Shown here: in pieces, positions 8,044 to 16,865 of the stretch
Position numbering within the stretch: position 1 is the stretch's first letter
Layout: every line of letters starts with the position of its first letter
From: an archaeon
GTDB lineage: Archaea > Thermoproteota > Nitrososphaeria > Nitrososphaerales > UBA183
Reading direction: 5' to 3'
NCBI GenBank assembly: GCA_021786335.1
Contig: JAJYNM010000087.1
Coordinates: 1-64,000, forward strand
Length of the DNA stretch: 64,000 nt
Made by a program: the position numbers and the translations under genes
The notes under the pieces: generated by a model
Seen by the model: only the letters and a program-made list of their open reading frames with translations
What the model was told of the DNA's origin: nothing
Databases searched by the model: none

Positions 8044-8304
8044 GGACTGGTTCTGCTTTCCACCGGCAATTTAAGCTCGTAACGTAAGTCAACCGAGGCC
8101 AACCCACACCAAATTCGTGTCCATTACAACACAGGCGGATCCGGCGGCGAGGATCAGGCGCCAAAGCCATACCAGGTAGATGCCAGTCCGACCTTCATTA
8201 CTCCACCTCGCAGATGCCACAGCACGGAATCGCCCTGGGCGTCTTGCGCATTTAAAACTGCAAAGGATAATCCAGCCTCCTGGTCGGACCTCGCGGCGGC
8301 TCAA

Positions 8305-9564
8305 ATGGGCAACCAGGGTAAAGGCGTCTTCGCCGTCTCTCGCACGCTGCTGCTGAACAGGAATATCCGAGCGATTGCGGTCACCGGCCTGATCTCCGGG
8401 GTCTACATTGGCATGCTCAACTTCGCCCTTCAGCTCTTCCCTCTGTCTATTGGCCTCGGGATCCCTGCCATTGGGATCCTTCAGGCCGTGGGGAGCCGCT
8501 TCTCAGGCGCGGCGGGAACTCTCATACAGCCTCTCGCGGGCCATTACTCCGACCTCCACAGCAGGAAGGGTTCGATCATGCTGGGAAGCGCGACTACGAT
8601 CGCGTCCATGCTCTGCTTCGTGGGGTCAGCGCTTACCGGGGACTGGTATCTGGTTATCATCGCATTTGTCCTCTATGGCTTGTCAGTACTGGGAAGCCCA
8701 GCATCCCAAGCCATGGTCGCCGAGTCGGTCGCGCTCGACCCTCACAAGATGGATGTCGCTTACAGCCTTGTGTTCTTCCTGGGGACCGTCCCCGGCGTGG
8801 TGTCTCCTGCCCTGGCGGGCTCCGCGGTGGGGACCACCGGCTACTTGGCTATCTTCGCTGCGGCCGCGCTCCTGGAGTCATTCGACCTCATCCTCTACTG
8901 GAGGGAACTCTCCGAGACGGAGCATGTCATGCCCGTCGAGCCAGAGCAGGGTCCGAAGTTCTCGTTGAGAGAGGCGTTCGCCTTTCCGAGGTCGGCATGG
9001 GGGTTCTACGGTGCGCTAGCCGCCGACGCCTTCGCCTTCGGCATCAGCTCCAACATCATCTATGCAATGGCCCAGGACCAGTTCCATTTCTCCGCTCAGG
9101 AGATTGGTCTACTTGTCGCAGTGTGGTACCTGGCCATGCTAGTCTCTCAGTACCCTGCGACCCGGCTCCTGATCCGATTCGGGCCGAAGAAGACCCTGAT
9201 AGCCTCCGAAGCCCTTGGGACGGCGCTGATGACAGGTTGGGCCCTCTCAAACAGCCTCCCCGAGTTCTTGGTCTTCTCCGTCGTCTTCGGAGCCTCGGTC
9301 ACCACTTGGGTCCCAGGTGTCTCCTCGCTCCTCATGACCCACGCCCCCCCGAAGACACGAGGAGGTGTAGGGGGTAAAGTGGCGGCCTTCAGAGGTCTGG
9401 TCGCGTTCCCAGCCCCGATACTCGGAGGGTACCTCTACCAGTATCTAGGCTATGATGCCCCCATCCTGGCCAGCCTCGCAGGGACCCTGGCCTGCGTCGC
9501 GCTGATGATCCGGTTCCTCCCCGAGCGCCCGACGGCGACCACCAGAGGAGGGAGCGGTACCTGA
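8305..9564 (+). CDS. Major facilitator superfamily transporter
   Basis: A 419-residue polytopic protein with about 12 hydrophobic segments and the MFS loop motif between helices 2 and 3 (AGHYSDLHSRKGSIM). Such carriers move small solutes or drugs by proton-coupled exchange; the substrate cannot be read from the sequence. ATG 8305 lies some 50 bp after the TATA-like CATTTAAAAC (about 8248-8257), giving a leader of about 25 nt. Its stop overlaps the SET-domain gene that follows, so the two genes are cotranscribed. Confidence 0.88.
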   Translation: MGNQGKGVFAVSRTLLLNRNIRAIAVTGLISGVYIGMLNFALQLFPLSIGLGIPAIGILQAVGSRFSGAAGTLIQPLAGHYSDLHSRKGSIMLGSATTIASMLCFVGSALTGDWYLVIIAFVLYGLSVLGSPASQAMVAESVALDPHKMDVAYSLVFFLGTVPGVVSPALAGSAVGTTGYLAIFAAAALLESFDLILYWRELSETEHVMPVEPEQGPKFSLREAFAFPRSAWGFYGALAADAFAFGISSNIIYAMAQDQFHFSAQEIGLLVAVWYLAMLVSQYPATRLLIRFGPKKTLIASEALGTALMTGWALSNSLPEFLVFSVVFGASVTTWVPGVSSLLMTHAPPKTRGGVGGKVAAFRGLVAFPAPILGGYLYQYLGYDAPILASLAGTLACVALMIRFLPERPTATTRGGSGT

Positions 9565-10031
9565 CGCGCTTCAGGGTAGGAGATGCAGGGCCCAAAGGGA
9601 AGGGGGTGTTCGCGGACAGGGCAATCAGGGCTTCGGACGTGGTGGTCAGATTCCAAGGGAAGGCGAAGTGGATCTGGGACATCCCACGCGACGTGTGGCC
9701 ATACACCATACAGGTCGACTACGACAGTTATGTTGTGCCAAAGAGGTACGGACTCGGCTGGTACCTCAACCATTCATGTGACCCCAACTGTGTGGTCTCA
9801 GGCATGTCTGTCGTAGCCGCGAGAGGTATCCGAAAGGGGGAGGAACTGACCTTCGACTACTCCACCGACGTGGACTGGCCCGGTTTCAGGATGCGGTGTA
9901 GTTGTGGCGCGCCGCAGTGCAGGAAGGTGATCAAAGCATATCGATTTCTTCCGGAGGGGCTGAAGAAGAAATACGGGACACATGTGGCTCCCTATCTCCG
10001 GCGGAAGCAGGAACCATCGAATACTGTCTGA
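9561..10031 (+). CDS. SET-domain protein lysine methyltransferase, apparent CTG start
   Basis: SET proteins methylate lysine side chains using S-adenosylmethionine. This 156-residue protein has the N-terminal GKGVFA motif (13-18), the NHSCDPN motif (70-76), the ELTFDYS motif with the catalytic tyrosine (95-101), and a post-SET zinc-binding pattern CSCGAPQC (113-120). It is a complete minimal SET domain without pre-SET. No ATG, GTG or TTG lies before GKGVFA; the only plausible codon is CTG at 9561, overlapping the MFS stop as CTGA and preceded by GAGGAGGG. A start at GTG 9606 would destroy the cofactor site. Substrates in archaea may be DNA-binding proteins such as Alba/Cren7-like proteins (inference). 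Confidence 0.85.
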   Translation: MTRFRVGDAGPKGKGVFADRAIRASDVVVRFQGKAKWIWDIPRDVWPYTIQVDYDSYVVPKRYGLGWYLNHSCDPNCVVSGMSVVAARGIRKGEELTFDYSTDVDWPGFRMRCSCGAPQCRKVIKAYRFLPEGLKKKYGTHVAPYLRRKQEPSNTV

Positions 10032-10072
10032 CTGTCAGGATAGAGTCGCGAAGGGCCTTCCGGCGTATCTCA

Positions 10073-11260
10073 TCACTGTCCCGGGACTGACGCCACCATC
10101 TTCGGCTTAGGAATCAGAACTGCCCCTATGGCGGAAACCAGCGCCAAGACGGCCATGTACTCGAAGGAGGCGCCGAGCCTACCGTAGTCGTTGAGCACAA
10201 ACGCGTAGACCATCAGGGGTCCCAGGGCGTTCCCTCCAGTCGTCCCCAGACCCCAGACCAGCGAGTTGCCTAGGTTCGATGCCCCGACAGGGGCGTAGTC
10301 CGCTGCGAGGGACAGCAGTACCGGAAACCCAGTGTACGCGAAGAATCCGAATAGCGATAGGCAGGCGTAGCTCTCCGCTCCGCCCAAGCTGACGAAGCCC
10401 ACAATGGATGCGGAGGCGCCGGCTGCTGAGAGGGCCATCACAAGCCTATGGTCGACCCTATCCACAAGCCATCCGAAAAGAGGCTGCCCCACGATAGCGG
10501 GTGCGAAGTAGACTGTGGTCAGGATACCGAGCAGGGACCCTACTCCCGCTCCCCTTTGGGTGGTGAGAAAGATCTGAACGTACGCCGCGACTCCGAATAT
10601 CGCCGCCGACCTGACGAAGGTGATTATCATCAGGATTATCATCGGCCTGGTGAGCGACCTCCGGAGAGACTCCCCTTCGCGTCTATCAGGCTTCCTGCCC
10701 GTTCTGGCCTCCCCTAGTCCGACCCAGATGAGAACCGCTGCTACCGCGCCCACCAATCCGAAGGCCGCCAGGGAGTCGGGTATCGTAACCACCAGGACTG
10801 CCGCCCCGTAAATCAGCGGGTACACCGCCCTGCCAACGCTCCCCAGGGCGCCGTTCAGGCCTAGCGCCCTTCCGGTATTGCTACGCTCGAACGAAGCCTG
10901 CAATATGCTCCCGCCCAGAGGATGGTAGAATGCGCTCCCAAACCCCATGACGAAGTCGAAGAAGAACGCAAGTGCGAAGAGCTCGGTGCCGGCCGTGTAG
11001 ACCATCGTAGCGAAGAAGCCGATCAGCCCCATCGCCAAGAAAGCTATCCCTACGGCCATCAGCCTCCCAGATGCCCCCGTCCTATCTGCCCGCCTGCCGA
11101 CAAAGACGCTGGACACCATCGAGCTGAAGTAGAAGAAGAAGAGAAGAATCGACTGTTCGAAGTGCGTGGTTCCGTACCGGCTCCCAAGAAGGTCTACGAC
11201 CAGAGGAAGGAGGAAGACCGAGCCGTCGTTGGTGAAGTGCCCGAGGGAAGTGAACGCCAG
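10073..11260 (-). CDS. Major facilitator superfamily transporter (second)
   Basis: A 12-helix carrier of about 395 residues. Family features include the first-helix GHFTNDGSVFLLPL pattern and the RRADRTG loop after helix 2, resembling fosmidomycin-resistance-like and related efflux carriers. The first ATG (11119) would delete the first helix. The frame remains coding upstream, but between it and the preceding in-frame stop only CTG codons could serve; CTG 11260 gives a natural N-terminus right before helix 1. It lies 43 bp downstream of the class II aldolase on the same strand, so an operon is likely. Confidence 0.82.
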   Translation of the reverse strand: MAFTSLGHFTNDGSVFLLPLVVDLLGSRYGTTHFEQSILLFFFYFSSMVSSVFVGRRADRTGASGRLMAVGIAFLAMGLIGFFATMVYTAGTELFALAFFFDFVMGFGSAFYHPLGGSILQASFERSNTGRALGLNGALGSVGRAVYPLIYGAAVLVVTIPDSLAAFGLVGAVAAVLIWVGLGEARTGRKPDRREGESLRRSLTRPMIILMIITFVRSAAIFGVAAYVQIFLTTQRGAGVGSLLGILTTVYFAPAIVGQPLFGWLVDRVDHRLVMALSAAGASASIVGFVSLGGAESYACLSLFGFFAYTGFPVLLSLAADYAPVGASNLGNSLVWGLGTTGGNALGPLMVYAFVLNDYGRLGASFEYMAVLALVSAIGAVLIPKPKMVASVPGQ

Positions 11261-11303
11261 CCCCCTGGCCCTTCCAAGGCTGGAAGCATCGACATCGGCT
11301 TGG

Positions 11304-11933
11304 CTATTCGCGGCCGTACGCCTCTCTGATCCGCCTCTGCTCCGCCTCGCTCAGTCCGGTGACGCTCCCGGCCAGCCTCCCGGCCAGGTATATCTTGGAG
11401 CTCTCTTCAAGCACCTCCAGTCTGGACGCCGCCTCGTGCAAGTCCTTCCCCATCGAAAAGAATCCGTGGTTCCTTATTCCGACTAGGTCGCATCTCTTCA
11501 GCTTGGTCGCTATCGCCATGGCTCCGTCTTCTCCAGGAACAACGAAATCTACCACCTCCATCTTCTCGATCATGACAGCATGCTCAGGAGTCATGACAGG
11601 TATCTTCATCCCCACACTGACAAGCTCTACGGCGTTTGGTGGATGGCCATGGACAACTGCGTTCACGTCTTCCCTATTCCTGTAGGCCACAAGGTGAGTG
11701 GGGAGCTCGCTAGAAGGCCTCCCTCTGGTGATTACCTCTCCCTCGAGGCTAACCCTGACCAAGTCGCCCTGAACCGCTCCACCCTTGAAATAGCCCGCAG
11801 GGGTAATCAAGATTTGGCTCTTCATACGGAGGCGGGCGCTGGCGTTACCTCCTACACCGGAGACCAGCCCCCGCTTGTACATCCTCCTGATGGTGCGGGC
11901 GAGGTCTTCTTTCAGGGATAGCGTCCCGTCCAT
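11304..11933 (-). CDS. Class II aldolase/adducin family protein (fuculose-phosphate aldolase-like)
   Basis: These zinc enzymes cleave or epimerise phosphorylated sugars; L-fuculose-1-phosphate aldolase is the type member. The 209-residue protein shows GGNASAR near the N-terminus, the catalytic SSELPTH region, the zinc ligands HGHPPN and a third histidine in RNHGFFSMG. The precise sugar cannot be assigned. The start ATG at 11933 lies about 30 bp after a TATA-like CATAATAAGC near 11963-11972. An MFS transporter follows, which could import or export a related compound (inference). Confidence 0.85.
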   Translation of the reverse strand: MDGTLSLKEDLARTIRRMYKRGLVSGVGGNASARLRMKSQILITPAGYFKGGAVQGDLVRVSLEGEVITRGRPSSELPTHLVAYRNREDVNAVVHGHPPNAVELVSVGMKIPVMTPEHAVMIEKMEVVDFVVPGEDGAMAIATKLKRCDLVGIRNHGFFSMGKDLHEAASRLEVLEESSKIYLAGRLAGSVTGLSEAEQRRIREAYGRE

Positions 11934-12085
11934 ATCCTCCCCAAAGCCGGCGCCAGGTGCTTATTATGGTGCGTTTGCGGCGCCGACTACTGGCGGCGGG
12001 CGGCGCTCACGTATCCTGCCTCACTTTAGCATCTTGTCCAATGCGCTCAACTCAGTAGGACGTCCCAGAGGATAGGAACCGCACT

Positions 12086-13084
12086 CTAGTAGTATCTTGC
12101 AGCCAGGTATTCGGTCAGGCTATCGAGGCGGGCCGTGGCAGGTCCAGTTGGCACCGATGCCAGTACGGCCCTAGCTTTGTCTGTGTGCAACCTGACCTTC
12201 TTGCGTACGTAATCCAGTGAACCTTTCTCAAGCATCAGCCCGCGCAGTCTCTGAACTTCGTCCTGGGTGTAGGCGCCCCTGCGATTCGTAAGCCCCACCA
12301 CGAACTTCCGTTCCTCGGCCGAGCAACGGCCGAGGCAGTGCATCAGGACGAGGCTCTTCTTCCCTCCCCTCAGGTCCGTGAATATCGGCTTTCCGAGCTC
12401 AGACGCTTCGCCCATGATGTCCAACGTATCATCCTGAATCTGATAGGCCAGCCCTGCCTCCTCGCCGTACTTGCCCGCCGCCGCTGCCTCGTCGTCTGAT
12501 GCCCCGCCAACTAGGGCTCCACTGGCGCATGGAGCGCTCAGCAAGCTTGAAGTCTTCAACCTGATCATCTCTTCGTACCGCTCTTCAGTCCCTTCTTCGT
12601 CGTAGGCCATCTCCATATCTATGAACTCTCCCCACGTAGTGGCTCTGCATGCGTCGCCCAGCAGGTCCAGGGCCCTTGCGAGCCTACGGCTCTCCAGATT
12701 TTCGTACTTCGCAATCATTTTGGGGACGTTGAAGAGGAGCAGATCGGAAGCCAGCAACGCTGTTGTTGAGCCATACTTCACTCCAATCGAGCTCTCCCCC
12801 CTACGCATCTCGGACCCATCGATTATATCGTCCTGGATCAGCGCGCTCGCGTGGGCAAGTTCGTATGCCACGGCCAGGGGTATTGCTGGCCTGTAGTCTC
12901 CAGAGAAGACCTCGCACCAGAGCAGGGCGAGCACGGCGCGCACCCGCTTCCCTCCCGCCACTACCGCGTCGTGCGCCGCTCTTTCCAGCGGGGTGGACGC
13001 GAGTTGCGGGGCAAGATCCTCCAGGGCTGAGTTCACCGGAACTATGTACTCCGTCAGCCACGAAGCCAGTCCTGGAGTCTGCAC
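12086..13084 (-). CDS. Polyprenyl (geranylgeranyl-type) diphosphate synthase
   Basis: This enzyme elongates allylic diphosphates with isopentenyl diphosphate, supplying C20 or C25 chains for archaeal ether lipids. The 332-residue protein has the first aspartate-rich motif DDIID (85-89), the second DDTLD (218-222), and GGKRVRAVL near the N-terminus. The residues just before the first motif (ASALIQ) lack bulky aromatic groups, which fits a C20 or longer product. The GTG start at 13084 follows a TATA-like GTTACATAATG near 13105-13115, giving a leaderless message. It stands alone on its strand. Confidence 0.92.
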   Translation of the reverse strand: MQTPGLASWLTEYIVPVNSALEDLAPQLASTPLERAAHDAVVAGGKRVRAVLALLWCEVFSGDYRPAIPLAVAYELAHASALIQDDIIDGSEMRRGESSIGVKYGSTTALLASDLLLFNVPKMIAKYENLESRRLARALDLLGDACRATTWGEFIDMEMAYDEEGTEERYEEMIRLKTSSLLSAPCASGALVGGASDDEAAAAGKYGEEAGLAYQIQDDTLDIMGEASELGKPIFTDLRGGKKSLVLMHCLGRCSAEERKFVVGLTNRRGAYTQDEVQRLRGLMLEKGSLDYVRKKVRLHTDKARAVLASVPTGPATARLDSLTEYLAARYY

Positions 13085-13139
13085 GGCACCAGTCTAGATC
13101 AGGCATTATGTAACAGGTGTGCCCTGCACACCCGACCGC

Positions 13140-14085
13140 GTGGATGGGCGGTCAGCGGCGCGCAAAAGCCCAAAATCTACTTTCATGACACTCATATCCT
13201 CGACCGCAGCCTGCATTCTATCAATGATGGATGACTCACCAATCCACCTAGGAGGGTGTCGCACCCGCTCCTTCCAGCCACCATGAAGCTATTCATAGCA
13301 ATCAGGGGATGTGGCACAGCACATTCCGTCACAAAATCGGATGCGGCTAGTCCGCAGGGCACACCGCCGACCTGTACAAGAGATTTACGCACTGTCGCAA
13401 GTACTGCAATGCGCCGTCCGTGACGCATGATGACAGGTCCTAGGAGATATACCTAGACACCAGGGTAATGCTTCGAACGTCCTCGAACAGAAACTCAGGA
13501 AGCTAAAAGACGAAGTGTTGTTGTCGAGCGCATCCGACCCGCACAAGCCAGTCGAGTCCAGATGCCAGTTGACGCGAAGCTGCCTCGTAGGGCTCTTACG
13601 GCACGGATCCCCTGTATCCTGAAGTCGCTTCCGGTTCTGAGGGAGCTGAATCTGAAGGGAGTTCGAATGGAGCAGGGTCGGTCTGTCGATAGCCATTGTA
13701 GCATTCAGGAAGTTCGAACCTAGGGTCCAGCCGCTGGAAAAGAGGGTGGCGATTCTGAAGAGGCTTCTCGTCTCTAGGGTCAAGATCTGGGTGTCGTTCA
13801 CTCCCGCGGTGCCGGAATCATAATGGTAGGCCTTGAGCGCCTCTTCGCCGAACTGAGCGACGCCGAGAAGGATTGGGCCATCTCTGCACAACGAGGTTCG
13901 TGGGTTATGAATCGAAACCCACGTTCAAAACTGCGACGAGGATGAGCGCGAGTCAGGTCCTCGCCGGGGAAGAATATGTCATTACCACCCTGACCAGGCT
14001 GGTCAGGAAGTATGGACGGAACTCAAGGGCCACATAGACGACCTGAAGTAGGCGCGCAAAGCACATCTGGCGTTGGACGGCTTGG
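13140..14085. other. Gene-poor stretch with probable gene remnants
   Basis: No frame gives a convincing protein. On the plus strand short coding-like pieces follow each other in different frames, for example VLEQKLRKLKDEVLL near 13467-13520, RKFEPRVQPLEKRVAILKR near 13709-13765 and a 40-codon ATG frame at 13822, each ended by a stop. They could be remains of one or two decayed plus-strand genes. A minus-strand frame of 168 codons (13385-13891) has no recognisable motif and I take it as chance. A short inverted repeat lies at 13899-13923. Confidence 0.4.
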
Positions 14086-14089
14086 CCTA

Positions 14090-14944
14090 TTAGACCGCCC
14101 CAACCAAGCCTGCGCTCGTATCCCAGAGGCGCCGAGCAAGGGCCCTGTCATAGGACGCGGCAGCCGGTTCCTTCTCCCGCTTACGATCGAAGTACTTACC
14201 GGTCACGCCTTCGAGCCCAGGAGACGAAGCGAGGAACACCGGGGACTCCGCCCCTTCTTCAGCGCTGGCGAGGAAGAGCCTGGTGACCTTAGTCAAGAAC
14301 GAAAACCGCCCGAGAGGCCTCCCCCAGATATTCGTTGCCACGGCGCCAGGATGAAGGGAGTTCACCGTGACCCCTGTACCTTTGATCCTCTCAGCGAGCT
14401 CGCAGCTGAAAATGACCTGGGCCAGCTTCGCCCTCGAGTATGCCTTCATCACGCTGTACCCTTCAGCCATCTGCAGGTCGTCAAAGTCGATGCGTCCGTC
14501 GTAGTGGGCGACAGACGACACGAATACGACGCGCGAAGGAGCGCTCTTCTTCAGCACTTCCAGGAGCAAATTGGTCAGCAGGAACTGCGATAGGTAGTCG
14601 ACCTGGAACGTGGTCTCGAGACCGTCGACTGTCACTGACCGCGTCAGCTTGGCTATTCCAGCGTTGTTTATGAGGACATGCAGTGAGTCGTGGCTCTCGA
14701 GGTACGTCCTGGCGAGCTCCCTGACCGATTCTAGAGAGCTGAAATCTGCGAGGAGGAGCTCCATGGCGCCGGTTGCTCCCTTCTGCCTGATGCGGGTGAT
14801 TGTCCTTTCACCCTTGGCCCTGTCCCTGCAGACGAAGATCACAGTCGCACCGAGCATGGCGAGCCTTTCGGCCGTTGCCCTGCCGATACCTGAGCTCGCT
14901 CCAGTTACCATGCAGACCCTGCCACCCATCGGTCCGGAATCCAA
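14090..14944 (-). CDS. Short-chain dehydrogenase/reductase
   Basis: An NAD(P)-dependent oxidoreductase of 284 residues, resembling the retinol dehydrogenase/WW-oxidoreductase branch. Visible are the nucleotide-binding TGASSGIG (14-21), NNAG (93-96), the catalytic serine near 143-144 and YSRAK (Tyr169, Lys173). Arg40 in CRDR favours NADP(H). Substrate unknown. The frame opens with TTG at 14944; ATG at residue 6 is a possible alternative. It lies 66 bp downstream of the winged-helix gene and is probably the third gene of the beta-helix operon. Confidence 0.88.
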   Translation of the reverse strand: MDSGPMGGRVCMVTGASSGIGRATAERLAMLGATVIFVCRDRAKGERTITRIRQKGATGAMELLLADFSSLESVRELARTYLESHDSLHVLINNAGIAKLTRSVTVDGLETTFQVDYLSQFLLTNLLLEVLKKSAPSRVVFVSSVAHYDGRIDFDDLQMAEGYSVMKAYSRAKLAQVIFSCELAERIKGTGVTVNSLHPGAVATNIWGRPLGRFSFLTKVTRLFLASAEEGAESPVFLASSPGLEGVTGKYFDRKREKEPAAASYDRALARRLWDTSAGLVGAV

Positions 14945-15010
14945 AGCTACGTCCCAACGCTCCGGAACGGGGGGCCTCCTAAGTCTTCGTGCAAGGTATG
15001 ACGACCCGGC

Positions 15011-15322
15011 CTATCTAGTCTCTTCGCCGAAGTGGCCCAGTTCCTGCTCCCTCTGCTCGACCTCAATGATGGCTCCCACCATAGAATATGCTCTCAGAAA
15101 CTCGTACCCTCGGGGCGTCATCATGTAGTCTACTCCGTCATCACCTTCCTCGGCTCGTAGCAACCCTTTGTCTGCAAGGAACTGCAGGTACTTCCTCGTC
15201 CTATCCAGGGGCGTGTTGGACGCGTACGAGAGGTGGGTTATCCTCCCTGAGCCGCCGTATGAGTCTATGGCGCGAAGCAGAGAATTGTAGATATCCAGCT
15301 TCGACCGCTTGACTTTCTTCAT
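15011..15322 (-). CDS. Winged-helix DNA-binding protein (COG3432-like)
   Basis: A 103-residue archaeal winged-helix protein. Residues about 8-75 form the helix-turn-helix and wing (ITHLSYASNTPLDRTRKYLQ), followed by the GYEFLRAY stretch and a C-terminal helix (about 80-98) that could form a coiled coil for dimerisation. It overlaps the end of the beta-helix gene by four bases (ATGA), so the two are translated together. It probably regulates its own operon or the SDR gene downstream (inference). Confidence 0.82.
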   Translation of the reverse strand: MKKVKRSKLDIYNSLLRAIDSYGGSGRITHLSYASNTPLDRTRKYLQFLADKGLLRAEEGDDGVDYMMTPRGYEFLRAYSMVGAIIEVEQREQELGHFGEETR

Positions 15323-16533
15323 ACTGGAGGGCTTGGAAGGCCAGAGACCTTCTCGGGCTGGCTGGCGAGGCTGACGTCCTTGCCCAGGTGGAGGGCTTCA
15401 GTGTACTGCAGCGGTCCAGATATCCTGCACCCCCTGCCGACCTCGGCCCTTCTGACGTAGACGCTCCTGAGAGAACAGCCAGCTTCGGCCCAGAGGCTTT
15501 CTGCATAGACATCCTCAGCCTCGGCATTTTCCTTGATCCTGACAGTCTCCCCTACAATCGGTCCTCTCACCCTGGCCCTCCTTGCTATGTCAACCTCTCG
15601 GGCCTTGGACCCCGCCGAAGTAGTAAGTCCTCCACCAATTTCCAGCTTTTCATCCGCCAACACCTTCGTTGCCTCTAGATTCCCACCTACGCCTATGGAT
15701 CCAGCTTCCAAAGCTCCTCCGATCTTCGCATCCCCTCCGACCGAAAGCTTGTCTTCGAGTTTCAGGTCCTTGACTACCTCCAGAATCCCCCCAATCGAGA
15801 CTTTCTCTCCTTTCCCCGAGCCAATGGTGAGCTGCCCTCCGACACGTATCTCTTCGAAGGTTAGCTCTCCCACGGACCTGAAAATCCCACCGACGCGGAC
15901 GTCTTCAACCTTTCCGCCACCCACCGCGGCAGTCCCTCCCACGGTAAGATCCCCAATATTCACGTCACCGGAGACTTCGACCGTCCCCCCTACGTCCACG
16001 TCTTCCGCTTTGATGGTCTCCGCCCTGAGGTTTCCGCCTACTCGGACGTCATGGGAAATCAGTACCTTAACTTGGAGAGTCCCTCCCACTCTCACGTCAT
16101 CCGACTCAAGCTTCGCCCTCGCTTCCAGCGTCCCTCCGACCTTGACGTCTTCCAATTTGGCGTCGCCAGCCAACACTGCAGTCCCCCCCACTCGCATATC
16201 ATCCACTTCGGCTCTCCCGCCCACCCTGACGGCATTAGGCACGTCCACATCGCCGGCCCTGAAATCGCCTTTCACATCGAGGCTCGCTCCGTCGTCGAGC
16301 CTCACGTCGCTGGCTTCTAGGCCACCCTCCACCAGAAGATCTCCGTCCCCCCTCACCTCTTCCGCCTTTAGGCTCCCCTTGACGGTAGACCGGCCCCTGA
16401 CAACGAGTGTTCCGTGTACCACCACCTGCATCCCTAAGGGGATCACCGTGGAACCTTCGAGGAGCAGGTCGCCATCCGCCTCCGAGATGGTAGCCGTCTT
16501 CCCGCGTTCTACCCTCTCTTCGAATCCGCTCAT
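15319..16533 (-). CDS. Repetitive bactofilin-like beta-helix protein
   Basis: The 404-residue protein is built from roughly eighteen tandem repeats of about 17-20 residues with the core (V/I)xVGGxLxxxxxxxxEDV, running from about residue 25 to 375. Alternating hydrophobic and glycine positions predict a right- or left-handed beta-helix like polymer-forming bactofilins, though much longer than a typical bactofilin (about 150 residues). No signal peptide or membrane helix is visible, so it should be cytosolic. ATG 16533 follows the TATA-like CGATATATC near 16557-16565. The gene overlaps a winged-helix gene. It could be a filament or scaffold whose level is read by the regulator (inference). Confidence 0.75.
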   Translation of the reverse strand: MSGFEERVERGKTATISEADGDLLLEGSTVIPLGMQVVVHGTLVVRGRSTVKGSLKAEEVRGDGDLLVEGGLEASDVRLDDGASLDVKGDFRAGDVDVPNAVRVGGRAEVDDMRVGGTAVLAGDAKLEDVKVGGTLEARAKLESDDVRVGGTLQVKVLISHDVRVGGNLRAETIKAEDVDVGGTVEVSGDVNIGDLTVGGTAAVGGGKVEDVRVGGIFRSVGELTFEEIRVGGQLTIGSGKGEKVSIGGILEVVKDLKLEDKLSVGGDAKIGGALEAGSIGVGGNLEATKVLADEKLEIGGGLTTSAGSKAREVDIARRARVRGPIVGETVRIKENAEAEDVYAESLWAEAGCSLRSVYVRRAEVGRGCRISGPLQYTEALHLGKDVSLASQPEKVSGLPSPPV

Positions 16534-16865
16534 TCGGTCTTCGCCAACTTGGCGGTGATATATCGGCGACTCACATAAAGTGATTACCTCGCGCGCCGTG
16601 AATATTTAGAATAATGAACCCAATCCGTGTCCATGTCAGAAGAAAACGCGAAGAGGAAAAGAGAATCTGAGCGTAACGCGGAGACAACCCACGCGTCAGG
16701 TTACGCCCTGTTCCTCCGCCGATGAAGCCTGAGCCTTCCAGGGGCTCCCGGTCTGGGTCGGGATGACGCACGCGCCGCCGATGATGCAGCTCACCCAGGC
16801 GAGCCGGCTGGGACCGGCCGAACACTTTTACTCTAGAAAGGCGGCATGCCGGGACAGAAGAAGAC

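Noticed and set aside
8408..8968. A 186-codon frame inside the first MFS gene
   Set aside because: Shadow of a clear membrane carrier; Ser/Arg/Trp-rich composition.
13385..13891. A 168-codon minus-strand frame
   Set aside because: No motif, skewed composition, no promoter at the right distance, and short coding-like pieces on the other strand.
13899..13923. Inverted repeat CGTGGGTT...AACCCACG as a tRNA arm or terminator
   Set aside because: No acceptor stem or D-arm surrounds it and no gene ends near by; left unassigned.
15533..16558. A 341-codon plus-strand frame opposite the beta-helix gene
   Set aside because: It is rich in Pro, Ser and Thr and repeats with the period of the opposite-strand gene; it is the complement of the VGG repeats, not a gene.
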